A DNA stretch of 64,000 bases, from positions 137,182,040 to 137,246,039 of the forward strand of contig CM038214.1 of NCBI GenBank assembly GCA_021442155.1, read 5' to 3'. Within the stretch, counting starts at the first letter, position 1, and every line of letters starts with the position of its first letter. This document shows positions 35,136 to 48,900 of this stretch, piece after piece. The stretch is from Cymbidium sinense. Its lineage: Eukaryota; Streptophyta; Magnoliopsida; Asparagales; Orchidaceae. The notes under the pieces were generated by a model. It searched no databases. It was given only the letters and a program-made list of their open reading frames with translations, and was not told the origin of the DNA. The position numbers and the translations under genes are program-made.

Positions 35136-37392
35136 AAACAATCGAAACCAATTTTAAAAATCAAACTCAAATTCACTCAAAATCCAATCTAAGCCTTTCA
35201 AGTCAAAATCTTGAACATAGCCAAATCAATTTCAAATCAAGCCAAACTCTTGGTTTTCTCTCATAATTAAATCAAACCTACAATCATGAGTCCAAATATA
35301 AATACAAACTTCAATCACTAAACCAAAATCCAATTCCAAAATCAAACCCTAAATTCTTTCATATTCTTCCTTTGAATATGAAATTATCAAATGGATCAAA
35401 ACCCATTTGACTTCAAAACACTTGTATATGGATTTATATTTCAATCATAAGTCTATATACAAGATCAATCAAGCTCAAATCAAGCTTTGACCAAGTCATT
35501 TGAGCCACTTAGGCTCACTTGACCCAAAGTGAGCTAAAGTACCCTTATGAGCCAAATTCTAGTCCTAACCAAATTGGATTGAGCCAAACTCATATATGCC
35601 TCTCATCATGATCAACAATCATCATGGGATGATCAATCAATCAAATTGGGTCAAACCAAGTCAAACCTAAGGGTTGACCAAGTTAACACTTAGCCCAATA
35701 TGAAACCTAACACATCCAAATTCCACCATAGGCCAAATTGATTGAAACCATTGATCTAAGTTCACTCATGACCTATGTTTGAACTTGTCCAAGCCAACAT
35801 TTGAGCCTAACCCACAATTGGCCACTTGACCCAAGTTGACCCAACTTGACCTAAAATGTCAAAATGTGTCAAAACTTAATCTAAGCCAAATTGATCCAAA
35901 CTAATGGGTCAAGTTCATTCCAAATCACTTGCTGAACTTGACCAATGCCTCAATTGGCCAACTAGACCTAACCTAGCCCAATTGATCTTAGACTTAATAT
36001 GACTTAAAGTGGTAATGTTGAGCCAAATTTGAACTTAACCAAAATTGATTGGAAACAAAGACACCAATCCATTCCATATGACTAATCAAATCTAAACCTA
36101 CCCTTGACCTAACCTAAATAGGTCAAATAGGTCAAATAGGTCAACTTGACCCATTTGACCTAAATGAAGTCATATGAGCCAAATTCAAACCTAACTCAAA
36201 TTGAATCAAACCAAAGCAACCAAAACATTTCAAATGGTCATATGAGCTTGACCCAACCCTTGGTTTGACCCAATTTGACCAATTGGTCAACTTGACCCAA
36301 GTTGACCCATTTTGACCTAAATGGGTCAACATGAGCCAAACCTTATCAAATAAATTTCAAATCTCATGAAACTTGGCCAAACCTAATTTCTCCACATACC
36401 CAACATATCCAAATTAAAAATCAAAAATGGCCATTCTACCCCTAGGCCATAGAACAAATTTTGGACTAATCTATAGATAATTTGGTCATACCCTCTTCAT
36501 ATCCACTTGATGCTTTCCTAATAGCTCAAGGGGACCTAATGAAGAGTGGTGCACCCAACCCAATGGGTTTGGGTCAACCCAATTGGCCCCAAGGCCAAAC
36601 CTGACAATGGGTCAAAATGGCTAATTCAAAATCCATCTCACACTCAAATTCAAGCACATGGGAGGTTGGCATTCCACTCAAGGCCTCAAACTGACCATGT
36701 GCAAACATCTAACTGATCCAATAACCCTCCCATTGTGTACAATTGGATCAAAATGGAAAATATGCTTGCGGCTGCCCGATCCTTCAAGGGGAGCCTCCCC
36801 TAATTGAATTCAAATCCATCAATCACCATTGAACATAGGGAAGTCGAGAAGCAATTACTGCCTCCAAGCTTCCTATAGTGAAATCAAACTTCATCTTCTC
36901 GGGTTTGAACAGTGTGAAAACAGGGGAGCTCACTTGAACTCTTAACTTTCTCCACACTGAAAACCATCTCAATTCCTCTTGCACACTTCTTCTAAGGACC
37001 AATGAGCTCACCCAATATTTCATTGGAGTTCCCATAGCAAGGAGAGGAGCAATTGGATCAAAGCCACAAGGATCTTCAAGTGGTATTGGTCCATAGAGCA
37101 AGCCACTCAATCCCAAGGCCTAGAAATTTCAACAGGGCTTCATCTCCACTAGACAAAGCTACCTCATTGATTTCGAGCACCGGTGAGGTATGGAATTTTT
37201 TGACCACCTAGCATAGAAGTTGTTGGTCCTTTGTGAAGAGAATTTTCAATTCAAGCAAATCCCACTGTTGGATGTGCCGCTTATTGCCTTTAGATGGTGT
37301 GGGTTAAGTTTGGTTTGAATCCGAGCCCAATCGAGCTCGGATCTTCCCCTAGATCATGGACGATTTGTTTATCTAAGGGAAAGAATTGGGAG

Positions 37393-37433
37393 ATCTTAGC
37401 CATCCATCCGTATTATGGATGGATGGCTGAGAT
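37393..37433 (+). repeat. 17-bp stem hairpin in the LTR
   Basis: Left arm 37393-37409, loop GTATTAT, right arm 37417-37433. 16 Watson-Crick pairs plus one G-U. A second inverted repeat (ATCCGAGC with GCTCGGAT, about 37319-37342) lies just upstream. The LTR at 56281 has a different-sequence hairpin at the same position in its layout (59182-59207). Confidence 0.85.
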
Positions 37434-39442
37434 TATTCCCACGTTTAGAATTTATTATATCATTTTTAAAGCCGCAGGGAGAGATCGGACGGCAAAGATC
37501 AAAGCACGTCTGCCATCAAGCCACCTTTTGGATTTGACATTTAAGTGAGTGGCTCACTGTGCGATGCATGTAAAGCACGCTAACCGCCACCGCCACGAGT
37601 CGCGCCGTGAACAGGAGGATTAGTTAGGGATCTTTAATTAATTTTAATTAATCTAGGGATCTTCTAAAATTTATATCTCTCTTAATAAAACTCATAAAAA
37701 TATGAAATAAAATCTAATGGAAAGATAATTAAACTTAAAATATTTTAAAATTAATTTCAATAGGTTTTGAATTATAATTTTCTCTAATTTTAAATTTTAT
37801 TGGAAACTTCATTTTTCTAATTACCTTTTAATTAAGCCTCTGATTAATCCCAAACTTTTTGGGTATATTTTAGGGGATGACTTCTACCTCTACTAATTTT
37901 CTTGGGATTTATTGAAGGCTTAATTAGAAGAATTTTATATGGATTTTTTAATTACTCCTTATTCTAATTAAGGATAATTAGGGTGTGATTGGTGGTTTTA
38001 ATCCATGATTAGGGTTGATTAAGTTCAGATACAGTAGATAGGAGGTTTATGGAATAATTTTGGGGTATTTTTCCTAAGCTATTCCCTAAACTCCCTTTTT
38101 CTCTTCTTAATCTTCTCTTAATTAAGGGTTAATTTATTAATTATCCCCTTAATTAATTTTTAAAAATTCTAAAAACTTCCAGAACTTAATTAATCTACTT
38201 TGGGTAGATGCTTGGGTGTTTAATAACCTAAGTTCGATTAATAAAATCAAAACTCAATTCATATGTGTGAAAGGGTGTTTTGAAATTACTTAAGCTAAAC
38301 CCCTTAGCTTAATTAACTATTAATTATGAGTCAAATTGCATTAGGAATTTTTCTTATTAAGTGCATTGCAAATTTAAATTCCTTGTGAGTTCTTATGTCA
38401 TCTATTGGCTCAAAATTATTTGGTTAATTATTCTAAGGTTGTATTAAGTTACTTAATTCAAACCTTAGCTTTAAAATATAAAAATGGATCTAATGATCCA
38501 AAAATTAAACAAAAATATTAAACACATGTGGGAATGAGTTAGGAGCAGCAAACTTATCTCACCTTTTCAAAATTAAATCAAAATTCAAACTAAACAAAAA
38601 TCATATTGAATACACTTTGATTTATTTTAAACTTTCTTATTCCATAAGAATGTCTTTAGGATTTAATTAAAGTGAATTTATTTATATGCTTTCATTGCTT
38701 TGAATCTTATGTCATGTGATTTCATGCATTCATATTTTCAAATTCAAGTTTAAAATGAAATAGTTTACTTTATGTGAAATTTGCATGTGTTAGCTAAAGT
38801 AGAAATATGAATGGCCATTATCACTACTAAATTCATACTATTTTCAAAACATATAAATCAAATATCAAATATAAAAGTATGCTACTTATATTTTAATTAT
38901 GAGCTTGCATGTGAAAGATTATAAAGGTATGCTTAGCATAGATTTTCCTTCTCTTTTAAGTTAGCATAGTTTTGAATAGAAGTTGGTAAGATGTAGGGTT
39001 CATTTGAAAAGAACCTGACACTTACCTAATTGCATATCCTATTCATCCCTACGTTATCACCTAAGAAGTCCTACCTATACTTTCATACATAAATTGCATA
39101 AATAAAATGAATCCATTAATACAACTTTTGCATTTTTCTTTTCCATTTCATTTCTTTTAATTTCTTTTATACACATGTTTATATTTAAGGAAAGTGGTAT
39201 ATTAATCTAGAAAACCCCGAGGCTGTGAGGCTTTAAGTAGCCCTAAGTAGGTCTTGTACCTTACACCTCTGGTTAATAATGGCACTGTACTCAATTATGC
39301 CTTTCTTACTTTCATGTGTGTATGTAAAAATTTGGATAAGGAAACCCTTTTCTACTTAAAAAATCATGCATATTCAAATTCTAAATTTCCTTAAATGAAT
39401 TACTTAGCATGCATCATAAAGTGTGTTAAATGTTCTCATTTG

Positions 39443-39469
39443 TATATATATATATATATATATATATAT
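39443..39469 (+). repeat. (TA)n microsatellite
   Basis: About 13 TA units in the LTR. The other LTR copies have only a short TGTATGTATA-like sequence here, so this is a local expansion. Confidence 0.95.
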
Positions 39470-40687
39470 GCTTAGGACTCATTCATGTGCATGTTATACA
39501 TGTTGGAAAAGAAATAAAGTAATGTGTGTTATGTGAATTTTGATTTATTTTATTTAATCTTAAAATGCCTTTCTTTTTGAATGGGATTTTTTAGAGTTCA
39601 TCTAAACTTAGGATCAATTAAAAGATTTAATCAAAACATTCACCTAAATAAAAGTAACATGTGAATATACTTTAAAAATTATTTAGGTTTGGGAAGGAAA
39701 GAGAATTCATTTTTCCTCTCTTAATAACTTAGTAATTAATTGTAGGATTCACTTGAACCAAATCAAAACATGAAATAAAATCAACCAAAAATAACTAAAC
39801 AATTTAAATGAAACCCTCCTTTAAGTTAAACATTTTTTCACACTTAGAAATTTTGAACCTAAAGCCATAGCTAAGCATACCACACAAACCTTCAAAACAC
39901 ACACATTAGCCTAAGTCACCACTTCTAGCTTTAGGTTAAGTTAGTGCATGGTTTGATATTTTGTTTTTATTTTATGATTTATGTTTTAGACTGGATGTTA
40001 GGGTGTATACTCGTAGAATGAATGGTAGGACGCTCTTAGTCTAAATATTATTTTTTGTAGGGGATTGTGCTTAAGGGGTGCTATCATAAATAAAAATATA
40101 AATGCTTTCGCTTGTATGTGCTTTATACCCCTAAGAATAATCCAATAGGCCACGTGGACTTAGTCACCCATGTGTGGGGTGATAAGTCCAATATACATGC
40201 TTGGGATTTGTGTGGTTTGTTTTAACTAACCTCTATTTTGCAGGTGTTAGTTAGATTTCCATTCTTTTCCTTTTCATGTAAATTTATACAATTAGGATTT
40301 TAGGATGATTGTTATGGGGATTAGGATGAGCATTGGTCATAAGATTCTATCTTATACATCATGTGAAGCCTTGAAGCATCTATCTAAAGATTAATAAAAG
40401 AAGAAAGAAGAAAAGAATAAGAAAGAAGAAATGAAGCTTGAAGACCCCATAACAATGAATTCCTTGCTTAATTATAATTTAATTCATTTGTAATTCGAGT
40501 TCTATAAGGGTAGAGCTCGGCTACCCAAATTTGATATTTTCGAGAATGTGTGGTGGTACTCGACCATTGGCCATTTTCATTAGGCTAAAGTCTCTTGGCT
40601 ACTATCACCCATCTATGATCTCCCAAAAACCTTCACCTGCTAATGATCTTCAATCCAACATCACATGTTTATGATACTTGACCATCA

Positions 40688-40712
40688 TTTAGGGTTTAGG
40701 GTTTAGGGTTTA
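40688..40712 (+). repeat. Plant telomere-type repeats, 3.6 units
   Basis: Three perfect TTTAGGG units plus TTTA, in an insertion of about 130 bp (40580-40710) that the LTR at 7368-14906 does not have at the corresponding place (about 13490-13520). The sequence is too short to indicate a chromosome end. Confidence 0.85.
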
Positions 40713-42125
40713 CGGCCTTTTATTCTTTTTGTGATTAGCTTTATAAATTGATTGATGATTTGTTTAACTTTTGCATTAAGTGGCATACTTTTTCTAGTTT
40801 CTTCCTTGCTTTATGTATGGCCTGGATGTGGATTAGGCTCTTTAGGAAAAAATAAATATTTTACCTAACTTAACAACTCTAATTAAAAATAAAGAACACA
40901 TAACCTCACCTAAAGCTTAGGTTTAAAATCAAGATAAAAGAATTAGTAACCCCTTAGCTGGATGAGAATTTCTTTTACAATATCATGCATAATAGCATCT
41001 TATTTCACTTTTGATTGGAGGGCTTCCACCTTTATCAGAGAAACTTGATTTGACCTTTGAGAGCCATGGTGGAAACTCACCTCCTCCCTTCTCGATGATT
41101 TTGGCCAATAACCTTATTTCCCATGCATTAGTCATATGAATCCTATTAGCCTGAGTCAAAATAATTGTCCAAAAATAAAAATAAAATGAAATTTGAATTG
41201 CATTAGATTTAGGTCATTTGAAGCATGCCCTTTATGATCTAGTCTCTTTAGGGAGTGAGTTTAAAGACTTAGTCTCTTTCTAAATAAATAATAGCCTAGC
41301 TATCTTGCATAAGCATAAAGACTTGCCTACATGTATTTAAAATCGTAGGAGGAGTTAGTTGGAGGCCACCCCCAGGTGGTTGTAAGTCCAAGCTGTCGGA
41401 TGGTATGTCCTCTATTCTGAAGGCAAGGTTATATTTTCGGCCCTTGCCAAAGCTCCATAGATTTAGGTTCTGAGGTTGCTTCTCCTCTTTGTGGGCTATA
41501 AGCATAAATCCTCACCTCTTAGGCATTTCTTTAGTCTTGTGTTAAGGAATCATAAGTCCTAAATTTCTAATGAAAAATTCAACTTAAACAAACTAAATCA
41601 ATTTCAAAAATGTAAAGCCCAACCGTAGGATAGTCTGAGATGCTCGCTAAGTTTCCTTGCATTATGGGCATCTCCTACTTATCTTTCATTTTGGCTTTGA
41701 TAATAACTCCCCACCCCCCCCCCCACCCCTCTTTTGATCAATCCTATTTGATCTTCAAAAATAAACCAATCGATTGATAGTCCTTATCTATTAAAATCTT
41801 TGGAGATAATGATCATTTACCTTAATCAAGAGTTTTTCTAAGGAATCCCCATTCCTTAGGATGTAATTAACTATGGGGGTTTGCCCCTGTAAGTAACTTA
41901 ACAAACTCAATTTAAAATAAACCATACTTTACTTTTTCATGCAAAGTAGGGGAAGAATCTCTGGTATATATATAGACCCATCATCCTTAGGAGTTATTAT
42001 TGAGGTGATTAGGTCCATTAAAGGGTAGTGACTTCTATCTCTCAAGATAGTACACTATTTCCTTGATGACATACTCGATCACCTAAATAAGTACATTTGC
42101 AGATCTTCGTGGCATCCTAAAATGA

Positions 42126-42179
42126 TGAATTTCTATATGCTTGCCTCTTTCATAGATTTGAAGGCTTAATTCATAGAAA
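42126..42179. other. Unassigned junction sequence
   Basis: About 55 bp between the end of the plus-strand LTR and the first minus-strand LTR fragment. It matches neither by eye. It could be filler DNA, a trace of host flank, or diverged LTR end. Confidence 0.4.
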
Positions 42180-42975
42180 TTTTTTACTACACTAAACAAA
42201 CCATACATCCCATGCATGTATTGGACTTAGCACCCCACACATGGTAACCAAGTCCACCTGACCTTTTTGGATTATGCTTAAGGGTATAAGCAACCTGCAC
42301 AACAAAAGCATTTATATTTTATTACATCATAACTTAAGCTCAATCCCATACAAAAGATTATGATTAGAATAATATTGCCCTACCATTCAGTCTACGCACA
42401 TACACTCAAACATCCAAACAAAAATATCACACCATAAAATAAAAATAAATATCAAATCATGCACCGCCCTAACATAGGACCAGAAGTGGTGACTTAGCTT
42501 AATGTGTATGCCACTTAAGGTTTGTGTGATATGTTTAGCTAGGCTTTAGAGTTGAAGTTTTCTAAGTATGAAAATGTTCAACTTAGAGGGTAATTTCATT
42601 TAAGTGATTTAGTTGATTTGGTTAAGTTTTATTTCATGATTTTGATTTGGTTTTAATGAACCTGCACTTAATTACTAAGTGTTATAAAGAAAGGAAAATA
42701 GAGAAGAACTCCTCTTCCTCCCCACCTTAAGTAATTTTTAAGGTGGATTCATTAATGATTTTTTTATTTATTGAATATTTTATTATGTGTTTTAATTAAT
42801 CCTAAGTTTAGATTTTCCCTAAACAAGCCTATTCAAAGAGAAATGTATTTTAAGATTAAGTGAAGTGAATTATTATCACAAAACACACAACACTTTATTT
42901 CTTTTCAACTTATGTAATAGGCATATGGATGAATCTAAGCATATATGTACATACAAATGGAAATGTTTAGCACAC
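42180..42975 (-). repeat. LTR fragment, minus strand
   Basis: Reverse complement of about 39410-40250 of the LTR at 34146. The TTGGACTTAGCACCCCACAC segment at 42221 pairs with 40170, and the segment near 42480-42530 pairs with 39860-39930. It ends at about 42975, where a different minus-strand LTR begins. It is possibly the same original LTR as 49770-51111, split by the LTR between them. Confidence 0.8.
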
Positions 42976-42976
42976 C

Positions 42977-45900
42977 CATAGTGAATTGCATCCTAAGGAA
43001 TGAGAATTAGTTAAGAATACTCTTGATTAAAGTAAATAATTAGGGTCTCCAAAGATTTTAAGGTTAAGACTATCAAAAGATTAGCTATTTTAGAAAATCA
43101 AATGGTATAGATCAAGTAGAATTATTTTTGGAATCAAAAGGGAGAAAGTAGGAAATGCTTATGATACTAGGAAGCCTAGTGAGCATTCCAATCTACCATA
43201 TAATTAGGCTTTATATTTTTTGAAATTTAAAGAGAGTTAATTATTTGAGTTGACATTTTATTAGATTCCTAGGGTTTATAATTCCACAACATAAGATCGT
43301 GAAAATGCCTAAGAAGTGAGGATTTATGCTTGTAGCCCAAAGGAAACAGCTACCTCAGATTCCTAAACTAAGGAGCCTTGGTATAAAATAAAAGCACGAC
43401 CTATATCTAAGGCGAAAATGGGTATATGGTTTACCTCCATAAGAGAGAATAAACCACCCGACTACTGGACTTATTACTGCCTGGAGTGGAAACCAGCTAA
43501 CTTCTCCTACGCTTTAAATCCATGTAGGCAAGTCTTATGGTTTGTAAGATGGCTAGGCTATTGTTTATTTAGAAATGAGACTAAGTCCTTAAACTCACTC
43601 CCTAAGAGACTAGAGCATGAGTGGTATGAATTCATGACTTAATATAATGCAAATTTTATCAAATTTATTTGATTCTTTTGGACTCTTTGGTTTGACACAG
43701 GCTATGGGATTTTGTATGCCTAAATGCATGAGAATTTGATTATGAGCCAAATCAAGAGAGAAAGGGTGTTCTTCCACCGAAGGCTCTCATAGGTTAGGCC
43801 TTCATTCTCTGGCAAAGATGGAATCCCCCTCTTAACAAGAGTGAAATAATATGATATGCATGATATTATACGTTCATTCATCCAACTAAGGGGTTGCTAC
43901 AAATTTTATTATCTTGATTTAATTCCTAGGATTTTATGTGAGGTTATGAGTTATTTTAAAATTTTAGTTATGAGTTGTTAATTGGGCAAAAAAATTAATT
44001 TTTCTAAGAGCCTACTGCATCCAGGCCACACATTCAAGCATCAATCATAAAGAAACTATGAAAAGCATGCTGATCTAATGCGCAATCTAAACACAACATC
44101 AAACAATTTTATAGACTATCATAAAATAATAAAAGTGTAAATGGGTCTTTCACACACCCAAAAGAGAAAAAGATGGGTAGCCAAGCTCTACTCTTATACA
44201 ACTCAGATTACAAAAAATAATACATGCTATGGGGGTCTTCTTTTCTTCATTTCTTCCTTCTCTTTCTTTTGATTTGATTATCTGCAAAGGCATCACAAAG
44301 CATCCCAGGGACTAAGCCTTCTGGCCACTGCTCATCCTAATCTCTCATAATACTAATCCTAATTTTTAATGCAAAATTACATCAAAAATAGGAAAAAAAG
44401 ATTTAGCTACACCTGCAAAACTAATGTTAGCTAAACACACCATACAACCCAAGCAGTTATATGAATAATTTGGACTTAGCACCCCACACATACGTAACCA
44501 AGCCCACCTATCCTAACATGAGTTATTCTTAGGGGCTAAGCAACCTGCACAACAAACACATTTATATTTTTATTACAGCGACCCCTTAAGCATAACCCCC
44601 TACAAAAAAATATGATTAGGCTAATAATGGCCTAACATCCAGTCTACGAAACATACACCCTAACATCCAGTCTAAAATATTACATCACAAAACAAAACAC
44701 AACATCGTACATACAACACCATAACTTAGCACTAGAAGTGACTTAGTATTCTAATGTGTGTGCTTAAGGCTTGTATGGCAAGACTTTATTAGGCTTCTTT
44801 AGTTTAAGTTTCAATTTGGAGTTTGAATTTGTTTAAATTTTACCCTTGGGTGATTTCAATTTAAATGATTTAATGATTTTTTTATTTTTTTATTTCACTT
44901 TTATTTGGTTAAAATGATGTTTAGGTTTTTAAGAATGAAGAGTAGAATGAATTCTATTTGTAGTGGAACTCACCATATTCTACATCCTAATTCCTAAGGA
45001 ATCTAACTAAGGTCCTTAAGTATCTTAATTAGCCCATTTGAATTTGTGTAATTTATTTGATTTGATTTATTCGATTCGATTTAGAGCTTAGAATTTAAAT
45101 TTATTTAAGTATTTGATTGATTGATTTTGATTTAGATGTTTTAATTTAATTGCATCTTGATAATTCAATATCCTTAATATCTAATGAATATTAAGTTTGG
45201 TTAATTTCATGTGGTTTTGGTTGATTAATTTTAGATTAGATGTTTCGATTTAATTAAATCTTGATAATTCAATATCCTTTTAAATTAATATCTAATTCTT
45301 TTCTTTGATTATGGTTATGTGACTTAACTTTATGTTTATTTATTTTGATTGTGGTTCATTTATTTGTAGTTTGATCGAATTTGATTAATTGAGATTTTAT
45401 TTTGATTTTAATTGGGTTTGGTTCTTTGTTTATCAAATTTTGGTTTGTATTTTGATTTCAAACATTAAATAGTTAACTACTTTAACTTATTTAAGTAGGT
45501 TGAATGAGATTTGATTTGATTACATATTAAATTGATGAGAATCTTTCTTAATTTAATTTAATTTGATTTAATTTGATTTTATTAGCTTTATTATTCTATG
45601 GGTTTGCTTAGTTCAATGGGATTATGATTTAATTAAGAACTGTATTTATACAAATTATAAAGATTTGTTTAATTTTCAATTTGATATCATATATGTTTAA
45701 GTTAATGATGTAATTAATGGCTTAATAATTTAGGTTTTGATTAGTATTTACTTTCATTTATGTTTGATTAAGTTTAGGTTTAATATAATTAATTTAATTA
45801 ACTTAATTATATTTAAGAGGTATGATTAATTATTAAATTAAATAGTTTTGTTTAATTTTTAATTTAATTTCATATTTATTTAGGTTAATGATGTAATTAG

Positions 45901-48900
45901 TAAGTTTAAATTAATTTGATTAGCATTAATTACATTTTATGTTTGATTGCTTAAGTTTAATATGATTAATTTAATTGACTTAATTAGTTTATTTAATATG
46001 TGTGATTAAATTAATTAGTAGAATAATTAAGTATTTGATTTGAATTAATTTTTATGTGATTTATAAAATTATTTTGATTTATTAAGATTATGGATTAATT
46101 TATTAAGTTAGTTTATTCAATTGGATTAGTTAAGTGTTTTACTTAAGTTTGATTTGATTAAGGGGGTATTGTTATTACCATCATTGTTATTAAGTGAATT
46201 AATTATTTATTTCATTTCAATTTAGTTTGATTATTTATGATTAGAGTTTTATTTATTTGACTCGCTTATTATGTTTGTTTGATTTCATTAACATGTTTGA
46301 TTTATTTTGTTAGGTTGAAATATTTAATGGTTAATTAATTATCTTATTCCAAATGGATGTGATTTAATCATATGTTAATTAAGTTTACTTTAATTTTATT
46401 TGGTTTAATTTGATTAATATCAAATGATTATGTTGAATTGGTTTATTAATCAATTTGATTTTTTTAGTTTATTTAATGATTACTTAGTTTTAGTTGATTC
46501 ATGCTCATTAAGGGGTTTTATATGATTAAGATTTCATGCTTAGTGTAAGTTTAGTTATACCGTTTCACCCATGTTAAAGTTTCCTAGATTTATTTAATTT
46601 TAAGTTTGATTCAAGATTTAATCATTTAATTGAGTTTTCTTAGCTCAAATCATACTTAATTTAATTTCCTCTAAGGATGATATTTTTCTGATTTGAGATT
46701 TGATTAATGATTGCTTAAGTGCTATTTCATTTCTAATTTTGATTTGATATTTAAATTATTTTTAAATTATGTTTTAATTAACTCCTTAATTGATTAAACT
46801 CTACTCTTAAGTGTTTATTTGGGGTTCATTAGGATTCAGAAGATCACATTATTTTCTTAAGAGTCCTAGATGACAATTGAAGTGATTTAAGCCAATTTGA
46901 AGATTTTTTTTTAAATTTTTGAATTTTTATTTGATCTGTTTTATTAAAATGGACAATCTGAACTTCAAAATTTAATTTCCCCCATTTGAGAAATTCTTAT
47001 TACTTGAAATTTTTATGGTAGGTGCATTTTAACTTTAGTTTCAATCCATGAAAATTTCAACTTAATCTAACAAATATTTTTGGTTTAATTAATAAAATTT
47101 GACTTTTACTAAAACTTAAATTAAGCTCAAAATACTTAGTAAAATTTGGTAATTTTAGGTTTGTTGGATTTCTCTCGGAAAGACAAATCCAATGAGCCTT
47201 TGTTTGTAGTTTTTGGCTAAATATTTTATTTTTTATGAATTTTTGAAGTTTTAGGTGATTTAAATAAAATTTTTAAAAAAAAGAAAAGAAAATATATGGG
47301 TCGACGTACCATTGGTGGGAAGGGAATGACCTGCTCGACCAATCCAATTGGATTGTCGAATGATCGCGATCGAGGCCGATCGCTCGATCGTGTATCTCGG
47401 CCCGTGTAAAACCACACGACGGATCCCGTGACGCGTAATATGAAGACCCGGATCACGCAATACATGCGCAATTCGGGCCATCCGATCACATGAACCATGT
47501 AATCGAATGGTCCATCATGCGAAAGACCCGATCACGATCCGAGCCCCGATCACGAACCGCCAATCGGATGATCCAGATCGCATTAAGTGATTTGAAGGCC
47601 CAGATCGCGTGATCCACGGCGATCCGAAGCCGTCCAACTGCAACCGGGATTGGATGGCGGTTTGCCACGATGAACGAGCTTTTAAAGGAAAAAATGAGGG
47701 TTTCTAAGCCAAAACTTATCCAAATAGACCCATTTTCACATCGATTCGCACCGAAAAAATTCTATTTTTTTAATTGGGATGATTTAAAGTAAAAATGTGA
47801 GATTATCTAGGGGAAATTCCTAAAACTGCAAGAAAATTAACACAAAATGTGTAAAATTCTAAAGCCGGCCATGGTTTGGCAAAATTTACCTCGTCGGAGA
47901 TGGTTTTCGCTGACAGTGAAGATCCGAGCGAACTCCTAGGTATTTAAGGAAGCTTTAGAGTGATCTTTAACCCTTGCCTCCCTTTGGCCGCCTTCTCTGA
48001 TGTCTACCGTCGCCTCACCTGAAGAGCAATTATTTATGTTTTTGAGCTCAAAAATGGCTCAAAGAGGTTGGGGATGGGTTATTTTTTTACTTTGGGGAGG
48101 TTTTGGGGGCTTAATGGTGGTGGGAGCAAGAGATCTAACTTCTCATCTCCCCCTCCTTTTATATGGCCAAAAATCCAATATTTTTTTGATTTTTTTGGCT
48201 CCAAATTGATTGTCATCTTGCTTGAGTGGTTGGGATGGATGATAGATTGATTGAGGACTTTGGATTTTTACTCCAAAGTCTTCTCTTACTGCCATATGAT
48301 CAGCTCTATTCAATGCAAATATTGGGGAGGAGTTAAGTGCATGTGATGGGGGAGAATTAAATGAGGTTGGGTGAAATCCTATGTGGGGGAAGATCCATGA
48401 GGGGTTTAAATAGGTTGGGTTTATTTTGGGCTGATCCCAAATGATTTTTTTAGCCCAATGGGTGGCTTGGTTTGGGGATTTGGCCCAATTTGGGTCGTAT
48501 CATGTCAAATTGACCCATTTGACCAAAATTGACTTAAGTTATAGATTGATTCATGCTCAATTGGCTAATTGGAAATGAATGTGGTCTTTGGTTTGAATTA
48601 ATTTGGATTTAGGCCAATTTGGGCTAAGTAGGGTCAAGTTGACCAATTGGGCTCAATTGATCAAATTGGGTTTAATTATGGCTTTGGTCAATTTCAATAA
48701 TCAAATTGGAATGAACTTGAGCCATTGGTTGCAATCAATTTGGGTTAGATCATGATTTGACCCGATTTAGTCCTTTAGACCAATTTGGGTCAATTTACAT
48801 CAAATGGCCAATTAGGCTTAGTTTGGCCCAGTGTAATTGATCATCCTCAGGTGATCAATAATCATGGTAGAAGGTTTTGGTGAGCATGGTTCAATCCAAT

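Larger units (their letters stand above)
34146..42125 (+). repeat. LTR, probably the 3' LTR of element A (about 8 kb)
   Basis: Starts TGTTGACCTCATTTTTAG and is colinear at both ends with the element B LTR: 34146-34380 matches 7368-7600, and 39850-42110 matches 12840-14880. The middle (34400-39400) is a second LTR subtype, shared with the LTR at 56281 rather than with B. It includes four 180-bp repeats with the AT hairpin (34559-35130), a TTGACC-rich block (35500-36330), a 17-bp hairpin (37393-37433), a donor-like site at 37188, a (TA)n run and a telomere-like insertion. The last 20-30 bases before the expected PBS are not recognisable. Confidence 0.85.

Noticed and set aside
36823..37116. 97-residue minus-strand frame as a possible host gene
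   Set aside because: Inside an LTR and not preserved in the related LTR at 56281.
40688..40712. Chromosome end
   Set aside because: Under four telomere units, embedded in LTR sequence on both sides.
41703..41722. Poly-C run as a functional element
   Set aside because: Simple homopolymer growth in one LTR copy; the other copies have CCCCCTTTGG-like sequence.
47226..47668. Open frames across the GATC island
   Set aside because: Open only because the island is GC-rich; frames are not kept between LTR copies.
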